Counted from the first letter of the stretch, positions 14,841 through 23,675 are shown. The stretch: 64,000 bases of DNA from Flavobacterium sp. I3-2 (GCF_013389595.1 NZ_CP058306.1:806001-870000), one strand, 5' to 3'. Numbers and translations: made by a program. Notes: a model not told the origin generated them from the sequence alone.

Positions 14841-17018
14841 ATGAAAACAAATTTTTTGTTATTTACACTTGCTGGTACTTTATTCTCAGCAACTGTTCAC
14901 GCACAAACCGAACAATCTAAAGATTCTATAAACTCTGAAACTTTAGACGAAGTTTTAATTCAGGCGGTTCGTGCCAATAAAAAAACACCAATGGCTTTTT
15001 CAAATTTATCTAAAGAAGAAATCGCAAAGAAAAACCTAGGTCAAGACATTCCGGTTTTAATGAACTTTATGCCTTCTGTCGTTACCACAACCGATGCCGG
15101 AAACGGAGTTGGTTACACTGGAATTCGCGTCCGCGGAAGCGATGCTACTCGTGTAAATGTAACCTTAAACGGAATTCCGTATAACGATTCTGAATCACAC
15201 GGATCCTTTTGGGTTAACATGCCTGATTTTGCATCATCTTTAGAAAACCTACAATTACAGCGTGGCGTTGGAACATCAACAAATGGTTCTGGAGCTTTCG
15301 GCGCAAGTTTGAACTTATTAACCGATGCTTTTTCTGAAAAAAGTTCGGGTGAAATTTCCAATTCCTACGGAAGTTATAACACCCGAAAACACACGGTTAA
15401 GTTTTCTACTGGATTGATGAATAACGCAGTTGAAATTTCAGGACGCTTATCGAACATCAATTCTGATGGTTATATTGACCGAGCAAAATCTGATTTAAAA
15501 TCCTATTTCTTACAAGGTGCTTTTATCGACGGTAACACTTTAGTCAAAGCTTTAGCATTCGGTGGAACTCAAAAAACCTATCAAGCTTGGAACGGTTTAG
15601 AGGATAAAGACAAACTTGAAAACGACCGAACGTATAATACATCTGGTGAATATATCGATGCCGAAGGAAACATTCGTTTCTATGATAATGAAAATGACAA
15701 TTACGACCAAAATCATTATCAATTGCATTGGAATCAACGTTGGAACGCAAATTGGAACACCAACTTTGCTTTACATTTAACTACCGGAATTGGTTATTAC
15801 GAAAATTATAAAGTTGGAGAAACATTAGCTGATTATGGCTTACCTAATGCTTTTGTGAATAATGATGAAATCGATGAAGCAGATATCATCAGACAAAAAT
15901 TTCTGAAAAATAATTTTTACGGCTTTACCTTTTCGTCTAACTACAGAAAAGGAAATTTAGATTTTATGTTTGGTGGAGCCGCAAATAAGTACGAAGGAGA
16001 TCATTACGGAAAAATTCTTTGGGTTGATGCGCCTGTGAAGTACAGCTATGAACAACAATATTATTTTGATCAAGCTACAAAAACAGATGCTAATGTATTT
16101 GCAAAAGCAACTTATACGTTAGAAGACCAATGGATTTTGTTTGGTGATTTACAATATCGAAATGTACATTACAAAGCAAATGGAGAAGAAACAGGTTTTG
16201 TAAACGACACGTTTAATTTCTTTAATCCGAAAGCTGGTTTAACATATCTGATTAACGATGAGCAACAAACTTATTTTTCTTATGCAAGAGCTAATCGAGA
16301 ACCAAATAGAACCGATTATAAATCTGGCGCTCCAAAACCAGAACGTTTAAATGATTTTGAATTGGGTTGGAAATTAAGCAACGAAAAACTTCAAGTAAAC
16401 GTAAACGGATATTACATGCGTTATAAAAATCAATTGGTTTTAACCGGAGCTTTAAGTGATGTTGGCGCGCCACTTCGTGAAAACAGTGGTGACAGTTACC
16501 GATTAGGAATTGAGATTGATGGCGCTTGGGCGATTTCAAATAAATTTATTTGGGTTCCAAGTATTACATTGAGCTCAAATAAAAACATCGATTTTAAAGC
16601 ACATATCGATGGCGAAGTTCAAAACTTAGGAAATACAAACATTGCTTTTTCACCAAATTTAATAGCTTCAAATGCGTTCACTTATCTTCCGATTGAGAAT
16701 TTTTCGATAAGCTTATTGACAAAATTTGTTGGTGAACAATACATGGGAAATACCGATTCTGAATACTCAAAATTGGATTCGTATTTCACAAACGACTTGG
16801 TTTTTAATTATAGTCTAAAAACTAAAAAATGGTTTTCTTCAATTGATTTTAATTTGATGATGAACAACATTTTTAATGTAAAATACATTTCAAACGGATA
16901 CTATTATACGTACGATGACACTTGGTCAAACCCGAATGCAACGAAAACAAAAGAAGGTGCTGGATATTATCCGCAAGCGATGTTTAATATTCTTGGCGGA
17001 ATTACACTTAAATTCTAA
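14841..17018 (+). CDS. TonB-dependent outer-membrane receptor, probable thiamin-compound importer
   Basis: This 725-residue protein has the signal peptide MKTNFLLFTLAGTLFSATVHA. The plug domain starts around residue 45 (TPMAFSNLSKEEIAKKNLGQDIPVLM, then GIRVRGSDATRVNVTLNGIP and the GSGAFGASLNLLTD stretch). A 22-strand barrel follows and ends in aromatic F (GGITLKF). These are standard for TonB-dependent receptors. The TPP riboswitch directly upstream shows control by thiamin status, so thiamin, its phosphates or a precursor is the likely cargo; riboswitch-controlled receptors of this type have been proposed in Bacteroidota. No inner-membrane thiamin permease is adjacent. There is no CarboxypepD_reg domain and no SusD partner. 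Confidence 0.92.
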   Translation: MKTNFLLFTLAGTLFSATVHAQTEQSKDSINSETLDEVLIQAVRANKKTPMAFSNLSKEEIAKKNLGQDIPVLMNFMPSVVTTTDAGNGVGYTGIRVRGSDATRVNVTLNGIPYNDSESHGSFWVNMPDFASSLENLQLQRGVGTSTNGSGAFGASLNLLTDAFSEKSSGEISNSYGSYNTRKHTVKFSTGLMNNAVEISGRLSNINSDGYIDRAKSDLKSYFLQGAFIDGNTLVKALAFGGTQKTYQAWNGLEDKDKLENDRTYNTSGEYIDAEGNIRFYDNENDNYDQNHYQLHWNQRWNANWNTNFALHLTTGIGYYENYKVGETLADYGLPNAFVNNDEIDEADIIRQKFLKNNFYGFTFSSNYRKGNLDFMFGGAANKYEGDHYGKILWVDAPVKYSYEQQYYFDQATKTDANVFAKATYTLEDQWILFGDLQYRNVHYKANGEETGFVNDTFNFFNPKAGLTYLINDEQQTYFSYARANREPNRTDYKSGAPKPERLNDFELGWKLSNEKLQVNVNGYYMRYKNQLVLTGALSDVGAPLRENSGDSYRLGIEIDGAWAISNKFIWVPSITLSSNKNIDFKAHIDGEVQNLGNTNIAFSPNLIASNAFTYLPIENFSISLLTKFVGEQYMGNTDSEYSKLDSYFTNDLVFNYSLKTKKWFSSIDFNLMMNNIFNVKYISNGYYYTYDDTWSNPNATKTKEGAGYYPQAMFNILGGITLKF

Positions 17019-17022
17019 GAAC

Positions 17023-17055
17023 AAAAATCCAACCGTGAAAAGTTGGATTTTTTTA
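17023..17055 (+). terminator. Intrinsic terminator after TonB-dependent receptor
   Basis: AAAATCCAAC and GTTGGATTTT pair around CGTGAAAA and run into a T-tract. Confidence 0.87.
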
Positions 17056-17062
17056 TTTGAAC

Positions 17063-17476
17063 TTAGTTATAAATTGTCAACATCGAACCATTTGCAACTA
17101 CGCGATATGATTTCAAAGGATAAGGTGCATCTGCAATTCCTAAATATAAATTATAAACCAATTCATCACAACCACAACTTGCTTCAACACCGTTTAAAGT
17201 TAAAGCCGAGCATCCTAAAATTTCGTGATTCGAACATGTAGCTTCGTAAGCCAAATATCCAGAACCAGTATTTAAGACAATAATTCCATTAATACCATAA
17301 CCGTAAATTATCATTGCATTTCCTGGATATTGCAATTGTGTATATGTAGGCAGATTCATATTAATTTGAAAATTTACTGCATAATCAGGCAGAAACGGAT
17401 TTTGCGACCGAATGTCATCTTTCGTACAACTTATTATTAATAAAGCTACTGAAAAGAAAAGAATTAGCTTTTTCAT
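17063..17476 (-). CDS. Lipoprotein with cysteine-rich C-terminal (Rieske-like) domain
   Basis: The start is set at 17476 because MKKLILFFSVALLIISC is a lipoprotein signal with the lipobox IISC; seven extra residues precede it if the upstream ATG at 17497 is used. The mature part of about 120 residues contains ATCSNH and ASCGCDEL, spaced as in Rieske-fold proteins but without the normal C-x-H / C-x-x-H pairs, so a 2Fe-2S cluster cannot be assumed. SYRVVANGSMLTIYN is a typical Rieske-fold end. Function unknown; inner-leaflet or periplasmic lipid anchoring is expected. Confidence 0.65.
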   Translation of the reverse strand: MKKLILFFSVALLIISCTKDDIRSQNPFLPDYAVNFQINMNLPTYTQLQYPGNAMIIYGYGINGIIVLNTGSGYLAYEATCSNHEILGCSALTLNGVEASCGCDELVYNLYLGIADAPYPLKSYRVVANGSMLTIYN

Positions 17477-17566
17477 GATTAAAGATTTGGAAAACAAATT
17501 TAATTAATTAACTTTGACCTATAGAGTAAAAAACGAAAATTAATAATATATATTATCAAAGTAAAC

Positions 17567-17592
17567 AAAATCCCGTTTGTTGGGATTTTTTC
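17567..17592 (+). terminator. Terminator-like hairpin in the leader region of greA
   Basis: AAAATCCC-GTTTGT-GGGATTTTTT, including the start of a T-run, lies 25 bases before greA although the upstream gene is divergent. It may be an attenuator or end a short unannotated transcript. Confidence 0.6.
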
Positions 17593-17617
17593 TATTTTAT
17601 AAAAATGACGTAAAATT

Positions 17618-18094
17618 ATGAGTAAGGTTTCTTATTACACAGCAGAAGGGCTTAAAAAGTTACGTGACGAAATCGATCATTTGAAAAGTATCGAACGTCC
17701 AAAAGCATCGCAAGCTATTGCAGATGCTAGAGATAAAGGTGACTTATCTGAGAATGCAGAATATGATGCAGCTAAAGAAGCTCAAGGTTTATTAGAAATG
17801 AAAATTGCTAAGATGGACGAAATTTTAGCTAACGCACGTTTAATCGACGAAAGCCAATTAGATGTTTCTAAAGTTTTAGTGTTATCAAAAGTAAAGATTA
17901 AAAATCAAGCAAACGGAATGGAAATGACCTATACATTGGTTGCTGAAAGTGAAGCTGATTTAAAATCTGGAAAAATATCTGTAACTTCTCCAATCGGAAA
18001 AGGTTTATTAGGAAAATCATTAGGTGAAATTGCAGAAATCAATGTGCCTAATGGTGTTTTGAAATTCGAAGTTTTAGAAATTTCTAGAGACTAA
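17618..18094 (+). CDS. greA: Transcription elongation factor GreA
   Basis: This 158-residue protein binds RNA polymerase through its secondary channel and stimulates cleavage of backtracked RNA. The N-terminal coiled coil (EGLKKLRDEIDHLKSIERPKA) carries the acidic tip DARDKGDLSENAEYDAAKE that coordinates the cleavage magnesium. The C-terminal FKBP-like domain ends SPIGKGLLGKSLGEIAEINVPNG. Length is normal. The HIT gene begins 4 bases downstream, so the two form an operon conserved in this group. Confidence 0.97.
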   Translation: MSKVSYYTAEGLKKLRDEIDHLKSIERPKASQAIADARDKGDLSENAEYDAAKEAQGLLEMKIAKMDEILANARLIDESQLDVSKVLVLSKVKIKNQANGMEMTYTLVAESEADLKSGKISVTSPIGKGLLGKSLGEIAEINVPNGVLKFEVLEISRD

Positions 18095-18097
18095 GTT

Positions 18098-18487
18098 ATG
18101 GCATCAATCTTCACAAAAATAATTAGCGGTGAAATTCCTTGTTACAAAGTAGCAGAGGACGAAAATTTCATTGCCTTTTTAGACATTAATCCAAATGCAA
18201 AAGGTCATACCTTATGCGTTCCGAAACAAGAGATTGATAAGATTTTTGACATGGACGAAGTGCTTTATTCAAAGCTTATGGCTTTTTCTTATAAAGTTGC
18301 AAAAGCTTTAGAAAAAAGTATTCCTGCAAAACGCATTGGAATGTCAGTAATCGGATTAGAAGTACCTCACGTACACGTACATTTAATTCCGTTACAAGAA
18401 ATGCAAGACATTCAATTTAAAAATAAAGTTTCATTATCTAATGAAGAATTTGCTGCAACAGCAGCATTAATCGCATCGCATTTATAA
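18098..18487 (+). CDS. HIT-family nucleotide-binding hydrolase
   Basis: This 129-residue protein has the signature HVHVHLIPL near residue 90, the H-x-H-x-H-xx triad whose middle histidine forms the nucleotidyl intermediate. SIFTKIISGEIPCYKVAED at the start is typical of the Hint/HinT branch, which hydrolyses purine phosphoramidates such as adenosine 5'-phosphoramidate. It is translated right after greA, with a gap of 3 bases and a shared message. The physiological substrate is unknown. Confidence 0.93.
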   Translation: MASIFTKIISGEIPCYKVAEDENFIAFLDINPNAKGHTLCVPKQEIDKIFDMDEVLYSKLMAFSYKVAKALEKSIPAKRIGMSVIGLEVPHVHVHLIPLQEMQDIQFKNKVSLSNEEFAATAALIASHL

Positions 18488-18488
18488 C

Positions 18489-18529
18489 AAAAAAACCTCT
18501 TTGTATTTAATTACTTAGAGGTTTTTTTG
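18489..18529. terminator. Bidirectional terminator between HIT gene and histidine kinase gene
   Basis: AAAAACCTCT pairs with AGAGGTTTTT around a 16-base loop, and T-runs occur on both strands. The hairpin overlaps the kinase stop codon. Confidence 0.8.
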
Positions 18530-19659
18530 TAGGCAATTTGAATAGTTGTTCCTTTTCCAATTTCAGATTTTACTACACGAATTACACCGTTATGATATTC
18601 TTCAACAATTCGTTTTGTTAACGAAAGTCCCAATCCCCAACCACGCTTTTTAGTAGAAAATCCAGGTTCAAAAATCTTTCTAAACATATTTTTAGGAATT
18701 CCTTTTCCAGAATCAATCACATTGATATAAATAAATTTTTCGGTGTTTTTTATATTAATAAAAATCACACCTTTACCTTTAATGGCATCAATGGCATTTT
18801 TTACTAAATTTTCAATCGTCCAGCTATGAAGCACATTGTTTAATGGAATGATTACTTCGTCTGCATTGGTTTGATAATAAAATGTAATTTGTTTTGAAGC
18901 ACGCGATTTTAAATATTCATAAGATTTTTCGGTTTCAGAAATTATATTTAAAGGCGTTAAAATAGGTTCTGATCCAATTTTAGAAAAACGATCAGCAATA
19001 GTTTGTAAACGATATACATCTTTTTCAACTTCGGTAACTGTTTGTTCATCGACATTATCCAAACGCATAATTTCAACCCAACCTAACAAAGAAGAAAGTG
19101 GTGTTCCAATCTGGTGAGCGGTTTCTTTTGCCATACCAGCCCAAAGTTTGTTTTGCGCTGAAACACGACTCGCTTTAAAATAACTTAAAATAACTCCTCC
19201 AAATAAAACCAAAATCGCAATTAACGCTAAAGGATAGTATTTTAATTTATTAACTAAAGACGAATTTCCGTAATACAGGTATTGATTTTCGCTTGGATGT
19301 TCAATGACAATTGGCTCGTTTTCTGTTTTTAATTGCCCCAATAAATTATATTGCGCCTTTTTATCCTTTGTAACATCCTCATCGACGTTTGTTACCTGAA
19401 GAATACTATCACTTGCAGTTGTTTGAATTATAGGGATTGTCGTATTCATACTCAAAACCATTCCTTGAAATGAAACATCGGTTTCCTCATTAGCATTATT
19501 AATTCCTTGATAAGCAGACGACCAAATTTCCATTTTATCTCGCTCTTCTTCTTTGTATGTTTGAAACAACAGATAGGTATTCCAAAGAATCAACGTTAAA
19601 ATAAGAAACGAACTAACAATAATAAACCAACGTAAAAAAATTCTTCTCTTTGAAAACAT
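18511..19659 (-). CDS. Membrane sensor histidine kinase
   Basis: This 382-residue protein has membrane segments at about 9-30 and 138-160 that flank an extracytoplasmic sensor of about 105 residues with no recognised fold. The cytoplasmic part has the H-box AKETAHQIGTPLSSLLGW (phospho-accepting histidine near residue 181), N-box ENLVKNAIDAIKG, G1 DSGKGIP and G2 GWGLGLSLTKRI. It autophosphorylates and passes the phosphate to a response regulator, but none is encoded next to it, so it is an orphan kinase. The unusual H-box wording HQIGTPLSSLLGW is common in Bacteroidota kinases. Confidence 0.93.
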   Translation of the reverse strand: MFSKRRIFLRWFIIVSSFLILTLILWNTYLLFQTYKEEERDKMEIWSSAYQGINNANEETDVSFQGMVLSMNTTIPIIQTTASDSILQVTNVDEDVTKDKKAQYNLLGQLKTENEPIVIEHPSENQYLYYGNSSLVNKLKYYPLALIAILVLFGGVILSYFKASRVSAQNKLWAGMAKETAHQIGTPLSSLLGWVEIMRLDNVDEQTVTEVEKDVYRLQTIADRFSKIGSEPILTPLNIISETEKSYEYLKSRASKQITFYYQTNADEVIIPLNNVLHSWTIENLVKNAIDAIKGKGVIFINIKNTEKFIYINVIDSGKGIPKNMFRKIFEPGFSTKKRGWGLGLSLTKRIVEEYHNGVIRVVKSEIGKGTTIQIAYKKTSK

Positions 19660-19740
19660 AAACGGCTTTTAAAATTTAAAGATAGTATTTTTTGTAAGTA
19701 TATAATAAAACCGTTTTGATTTTCTCTTAAAAGGAAACAT

Positions 19741-21411
19741 TTATAATTCAATTTGTATTGAATTTATCCAAAGTTGCTCCCGATCTCTTTTTTCTTCAAA
19801 TTCATTTAGCATGAATATTTTATTATAAATAACTCTCTTATTAAAATGTAACTTATCATTTACATAAACTTTTATTTTTTTGTTTAACTGTACCATCTCG
19901 GGAGAAATATTTATTACTAACGATTTTACATTTGTGGTTTCTAAACGAAAAACATTATTTTTATATGTTGCATTAATTTTCGCAGACTTTCTTGGAAAAT
20001 CAAAGGCTTGTTTTTCTACGTCTTGGAAAATCAAACTATCATTTGCATCATAAGCTAACCATTTTTCAATTTTAAAATTTATAGTTTTACTTAAATTGTT
20101 ATTTAATGTATCCATTTTTATATCAGAAAGCCAGTCGATATGACCATAGGTTTCGTCATCGAACTGCCAATGGATGGTATTCGGAAAAGAATTTCTTTTT
20201 CGGTTATTCATATCTTCAAACATGATTTGATATGCTTCTTCCGATTCATTAAATTCAGGAAGCCAATGTGGGAATCCATTAAAGCGATATTCTTTGTAAT
20301 CAACTTTTATGGATTGCATCAATTTTGTAAAATCATCATTTGCATTTGGTGGATAATAATAATCCTCATCTGTTGAAAAATTTATAAATGAACGATTTTT
20401 AATATTCTCTATAAAAGTCCCCCCTGTAAAAACTTTGGGATAGGTATTAAATCCGTAAAAACCTGAAAAGAGAGTTGGTTGTTTCATCAAATATGAAAAA
20501 GCACCAGTTGCTCCATTTGAATGTCCAGAAATAAAAACGCGATCATCATCAATATTAATGTTTTTTTTAATATTTTTTAATATCTGAGGTACCATAAAAA
20601 AACCTTGATCAGAAAGCATCCAATTAAAAGCTTTATTTGCTTGTGGAAAAACCAAGATAACTTCATTTAAATCCGCATATTTTGTATAAAATCTATTCCA
20701 ATTTTTTAGATTCCAACTTTCTAACTGAAAATCGGTAAACTGACCTCCTCTTACAGCACCATGAAGAAAAAATAACATCGAATACTTTTTCTTAGGATTA
20801 TAGTTTTTAGGTAGATGCACAAAAAATGAAGAAGATAAAGTGTCATTAATTTTAAAACGTATGGAGTAATTTTGATTTAACTTAGGTTCATATTGATGAA
20901 ACTCTTTTAAAACTTTATATAGTTTTTTAGGGTTTTTAATTTTAGAAAAATCAACAGAAATCCTATTATAAAATTCATTTTCTTGTTTAATCAAACTATC
21001 CATAAATTGTTTCTTGTATAATAAAGCTTCAGCCTGTATATTTTTCCACCTTAAATCGACAAGTAAATTCTGATAATCTTCCTTAGAATAACTTCCTAAA
21101 ACATAATCCCAAGTTGGATATCCGTCTTCTTCTTTTTTTATTTTAAGAAGAGAGTTGAGGTAAACAAAAGCTTTATCTCGCTTGTTTAATTTAGATGCAA
21201 CAACCGACGCTTCATAAACATCAGATCCTTTAATACTATCAGCAAACATCAAAAAAGCATCTTCAAACATTTTTAATGCATCTTCATCATCTATTTTTTC
21301 TTTTGCATTCCATGCTTTATCACGAGCTTTTTGCACCAATAAAGAATAACTATTCTGCGATTGAGTATCAAAGAAAAACAAACAACAAATTACGATTATA
21401 AAATTTTTCAT
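19741..21411 (-). CDS. Secreted alpha/beta-hydrolase-fold protein, esterase-like
   Basis: This 556-residue protein has the signal peptide MKNFIIVICCLFFFDTQS. The N-terminal 180 residues are helical and TPR-like (repeated KARDKAWNAKEKIDDEDALKMFE-type helices), without known motifs. The hydrolase domain starts near 190: LLFFLHGAVRGG supplies the oxyanion region and FISGHSNGATGAF the nucleophile elbow G-x-S-x-G. A downstream aspartate and FPHWLPEF may complete the triad. A beta-rich C-terminal domain follows. Similar proteins are annotated as prolyl-oligopeptidase- or PHB-depolymerase-like. The substrate is unknown, with export to the periplasm or beyond expected. Monocistronic. Confidence 0.78.
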   Translation of the reverse strand: MKNFIIVICCLFFFDTQSQNSYSLLVQKARDKAWNAKEKIDDEDALKMFEDAFLMFADSIKGSDVYEASVVASKLNKRDKAFVYLNSLLKIKKEEDGYPTWDYVLGSYSKEDYQNLLVDLRWKNIQAEALLYKKQFMDSLIKQENEFYNRISVDFSKIKNPKKLYKVLKEFHQYEPKLNQNYSIRFKINDTLSSSFFVHLPKNYNPKKKYSMLFFLHGAVRGGQFTDFQLESWNLKNWNRFYTKYADLNEVILVFPQANKAFNWMLSDQGFFMVPQILKNIKKNINIDDDRVFISGHSNGATGAFSYLMKQPTLFSGFYGFNTYPKVFTGGTFIENIKNRSFINFSTDEDYYYPPNANDDFTKLMQSIKVDYKEYRFNGFPHWLPEFNESEEAYQIMFEDMNNRKRNSFPNTIHWQFDDETYGHIDWLSDIKMDTLNNNLSKTINFKIEKWLAYDANDSLIFQDVEKQAFDFPRKSAKINATYKNNVFRLETTNVKSLVINISPEMVQLNKKIKVYVNDKLHFNKRVIYNKIFMLNEFEEKRDREQLWINSIQIEL

Positions 21412-21570
21412 CCATTCAAAAATTTAAAATACCAATCTATAAAAATTTAAAATTTATTAATTGTATAATTGAGACAATAAAAGTTCGATTCTCAATTAAC
21501 AAATAATCATAAAATCATCAAAAACTCAATTCATCTTTTTATATTTGTTTCAAACCGAATTATCAAAAAT

Positions 21571-22455
21571 ATGTTAAGCATCACACCAAAAGAATTAACT
21601 CCAGTTCAAGTACAGGCGTATTTACAAGCTGCTGTAGGCCCGCGTCCTATCGCACTTGCTAGTACGATTGACGAAGACGGAAATGCTAATTTATCTCCTT
21701 TTAGTTTTTTTAATATTTTTAGTTCTAATCCGCCGATTTTAATTTTTTCTCCGGCACGTAGAGTTAGAAACAACACCATAAAACACACTTTAATTAACGC
21801 TGAAGCTACTAAAGAAGTTGTGATTAATATTGTTAATTATGACATTGTACAACAAATTTCTTTAGCTAGTACAGAATATGGAGATGGAGTTGACGAGTTT
21901 ATAAAAGCAGGTTTAACTAAAGTAGCTTCTGATGTTGTAAAACCTTATCGTGTGGCTGAAAGTCCGGTGCAGTTAGAATGTAAAGTAAACCAAATAGTAC
22001 CCTTAGGAACCGAAGGCGGAGCTGGCAATTTAGTGATTTGCGAAGTGGTTAAAATACACATTAGCGAACACATTTTAAATGAAAATGGTGCTATCGACCA
22101 AGCAAAAATTGACTTAGTTGCTCGCATGGGAGGCAATTGGTACACCAGAGCAAATGCTGGAATGTTTGAAGTTGAAAAACCATTAACAACTTTAGGAATC
22201 GGGGTTGATTCTGTTCCTGAAGAAATCAAAAAAAGTAATATATTTGTAGGAAACGATTTGGGTAAATTAGGAAACATTGAACACATTCCTACAACCGATG
22301 AAGTTTTAGCTTTTTTAAATGACAATCAAGAGATTAAAACGATTTTAGAAAGCAACAACACAGAAGAAATTCACAAAAAAGCAAAAGAACTTTTAGATAA
22401 CGACAAAGTTTTAGACGCTTGGAAAATAATAGTATCAATACAAAACAAGAATTAG
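21571..22455 (+). CDS. Flavin reductase-like FMN-binding protein
   Basis: This 294-residue protein carries a flavin-reductase-like split beta-barrel in the first 200 residues (VGPRPIALASTIDEDGNANLSPFSFFNIFSSNPPILIFSP), which binds FMN. The remaining residues are helical. Such proteins reduce flavins with NAD(P)H or act as FMN-binding oxidoreductases; the donor and partner are not evident. Its start is about 20 bases after a TATATTTG -7 element. The DUF3127 gene follows 3 bases later, giving an operon of two genes of no obvious joint function. Confidence 0.88.
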   Translation: MLSITPKELTPVQVQAYLQAAVGPRPIALASTIDEDGNANLSPFSFFNIFSSNPPILIFSPARRVRNNTIKHTLINAEATKEVVINIVNYDIVQQISLASTEYGDGVDEFIKAGLTKVASDVVKPYRVAESPVQLECKVNQIVPLGTEGGAGNLVICEVVKIHISEHILNENGAIDQAKIDLVARMGGNWYTRANAGMFEVEKPLTTLGIGVDSVPEEIKKSNIFVGNDLGKLGNIEHIPTTDEVLAFLNDNQEIKTILESNNTEEIHKKAKELLDNDKVLDAWKIIVSIQNKN

Positions 22456-22458
22456 AAG

Positions 22459-22992
22459 ATGGAAGTTTCAGGAAGAGTAAAAATGATTGGAGAGCCTCAA
22501 CAAGTGAGTGCAAGTTTTAGAAAAAGAGAGATTGTTGTTACAACAGAAGAACAATATCCACAACACATTTTAATTGAGTTCACACAAGATAAGTGCGACT
22601 TATTAAATGGTTTTCAGATTGGAGAGCCTGTTCGTGTTTCTATTAACTTGAGAGGTAGAGAATGGACAAATCCACAAGGAGAAACTCGTTACTTTAATTC
22701 TATTCAAGGTTGGAGAATCGACCGTCCATCACAACAAGCGCCACAAGGACAACCTGCTTATGGAGCACCACAAGGTTACGGTCAACCTCAAGGTGGATAC
22801 AACCAAGCGCCTCAACAAGCGTATGGTCAACCACAAGGTGGATACAATCAAGCACCGCAACAAGCTTACGGACAACCGCAACAAGGTGGATTTAATCAAG
22901 CGCCACAAAACAACTTCAACCAAAGCCCAGGCGGTTTCCCTCCTGCTCCAGATTTTGGAAACAATGAAGAACCAGACGATTTACCGTTTTAA
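22459..22992 (+). CDS. DUF3127 protein with glutamine-rich repeat tail
   Basis: This 177-residue protein has an N-terminal domain (residues 1-90, MEVSGRVKMIGEPQQVSASF... and REWTNPQGETRYFNSIQGWRI) of the DUF3127 family, with an OB-like beta pattern. A low-complexity tail follows, with three tandem copies of YGQPQGGYNQAPQQA and a final acidic NNEEPDDLPF. The layout of OB-like fold, flexible G/Q/P tail and acidic DLPF tip is the architecture of single-stranded DNA-binding proteins, whose tip recruits partners. That is a structural analogy, not evidence of DNA binding. Function unknown. Confidence 0.85.
   Translation: MEVSGRVKMIGEPQQVSASFRKREIVVTTEEQYPQHILIEFTQDKCDLLNGFQIGEPVRVSINLRGREWTNPQGETRYFNSIQGWRIDRPSQQAPQGQPAYGAPQGYGQPQGGYNQAPQQAYGQPQGGYNQAPQQAYGQPQQGGFNQAPQNNFNQSPGGFPPAPDFGNNEEPDDLPF
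22777..22914 (+). repeat. Tandem 45 bp coding repeats in the DUF3127 gene
   Basis: Two 45 bp units (22777-22821, 22822-22866) and a third degenerate, extended unit each encode YGQPQGGYNQAPQQA or a close variant. Copy number could vary by replication slippage without breaking the frame. Confidence 0.85.
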
Positions 22993-23003
22993 TTCATATC
23001 TTT

Positions 23004-23033
23004 ATCCTGATTTTTACAAATCAGGATTTTTTT
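23004..23033 (+). terminator. Intrinsic terminator ending at the aat start codon
   Basis: ATCCTGATTT-TTAC-AAATCAGGAT and a T-run; the last T is immediately before the ATG of aat. Confidence 0.85.
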
Positions 23034-23675
23034 ATGCATATTTTATCTAACGAAATTTACTTTCCACCTGTATCAGAAGCACACGAATCAGGTATTTTAG
23101 CTTTTGGTGGCGATTTATCTACCGAACGTTTACTTTTAGCTTACAATAGTGGAATCTTCCCTTGGTATGAAGAATGCGAACCTATTACTTGGTACGCTCC
23201 AGAATATCGAATGGTTTTACCAATAAACTCATACAAATCAAAAAAAAGCGTTCGAAATCTTATCAATCAAAAACTTTTTACTTGTACAATTAATCAAGAT
23301 TTTGAAGCTGTAATTCGCAATTGTCAACAAATAAAACGTAACGGACAATTCGGCACTTGGATTACAGATGAGATAATTGAAGCTTATACAGATTTACACA
23401 AATTAGGAAAAGCTTTATCTGTTGAAGTTTGGCAAGATGGTGAATTGGTTGGTGGTTTATACGGAATTATTGTTGGAAGAATTTTCTGCGGAGAAAGTAT
23501 GTTTTCTAAAGTTTCGAACGCCTCTAAAATAGGATTTGATTTTTTAGTTAACTACCTAAAAGCAAATGAATTTATTTTAGTTGACGGTCAGGTTTATAAC
23601 GAATATCTAGAACAACTCGGTTTCTTTGAAACTGCACGTGAAGATTTTATGGAAATTTTAGAAACTTTTAAATAA
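23034..23675 (+). CDS. aat: Leucyl/phenylalanyl-tRNA--protein transferase
   Basis: This 213-residue enzyme adds Leu or Phe from aminoacyl-tRNA to the N-terminal Arg/Lys of proteins, marking them for ClpAP under the bacterial N-end rule. The start MHILSNEIYFPPVSEAHESG aligns with the usual Aat beginning, so ATG 23034 is correct. The core motifs LAFGGDLSTERLLLAYNSGIFPW, the WYAPEYRMVL stretch and GGLYGIIVGRIFCGESMFS are clear. The start codon directly follows the terminator T-run of the upstream operon, leaving no room for a leader or ribosome site, an odd arrangement discussed in the findings. Confidence 0.96.
   Translation: MHILSNEIYFPPVSEAHESGILAFGGDLSTERLLLAYNSGIFPWYEECEPITWYAPEYRMVLPINSYKSKKSVRNLINQKLFTCTINQDFEAVIRNCQQIKRNGQFGTWITDEIIEAYTDLHKLGKALSVEVWQDGELVGGLYGIIVGRIFCGESMFSKVSNASKIGFDFLVNYLKANEFILVDGQVYNEYLEQLGFFETAREDFMEILETFK

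Noticed and set aside
17063..17476. Classical Rieske 2Fe-2S protein
   Set aside because: Only CSNH and CGC remain of the ligand positions; the required C-x-H and C-x-x-H pairs are absent.
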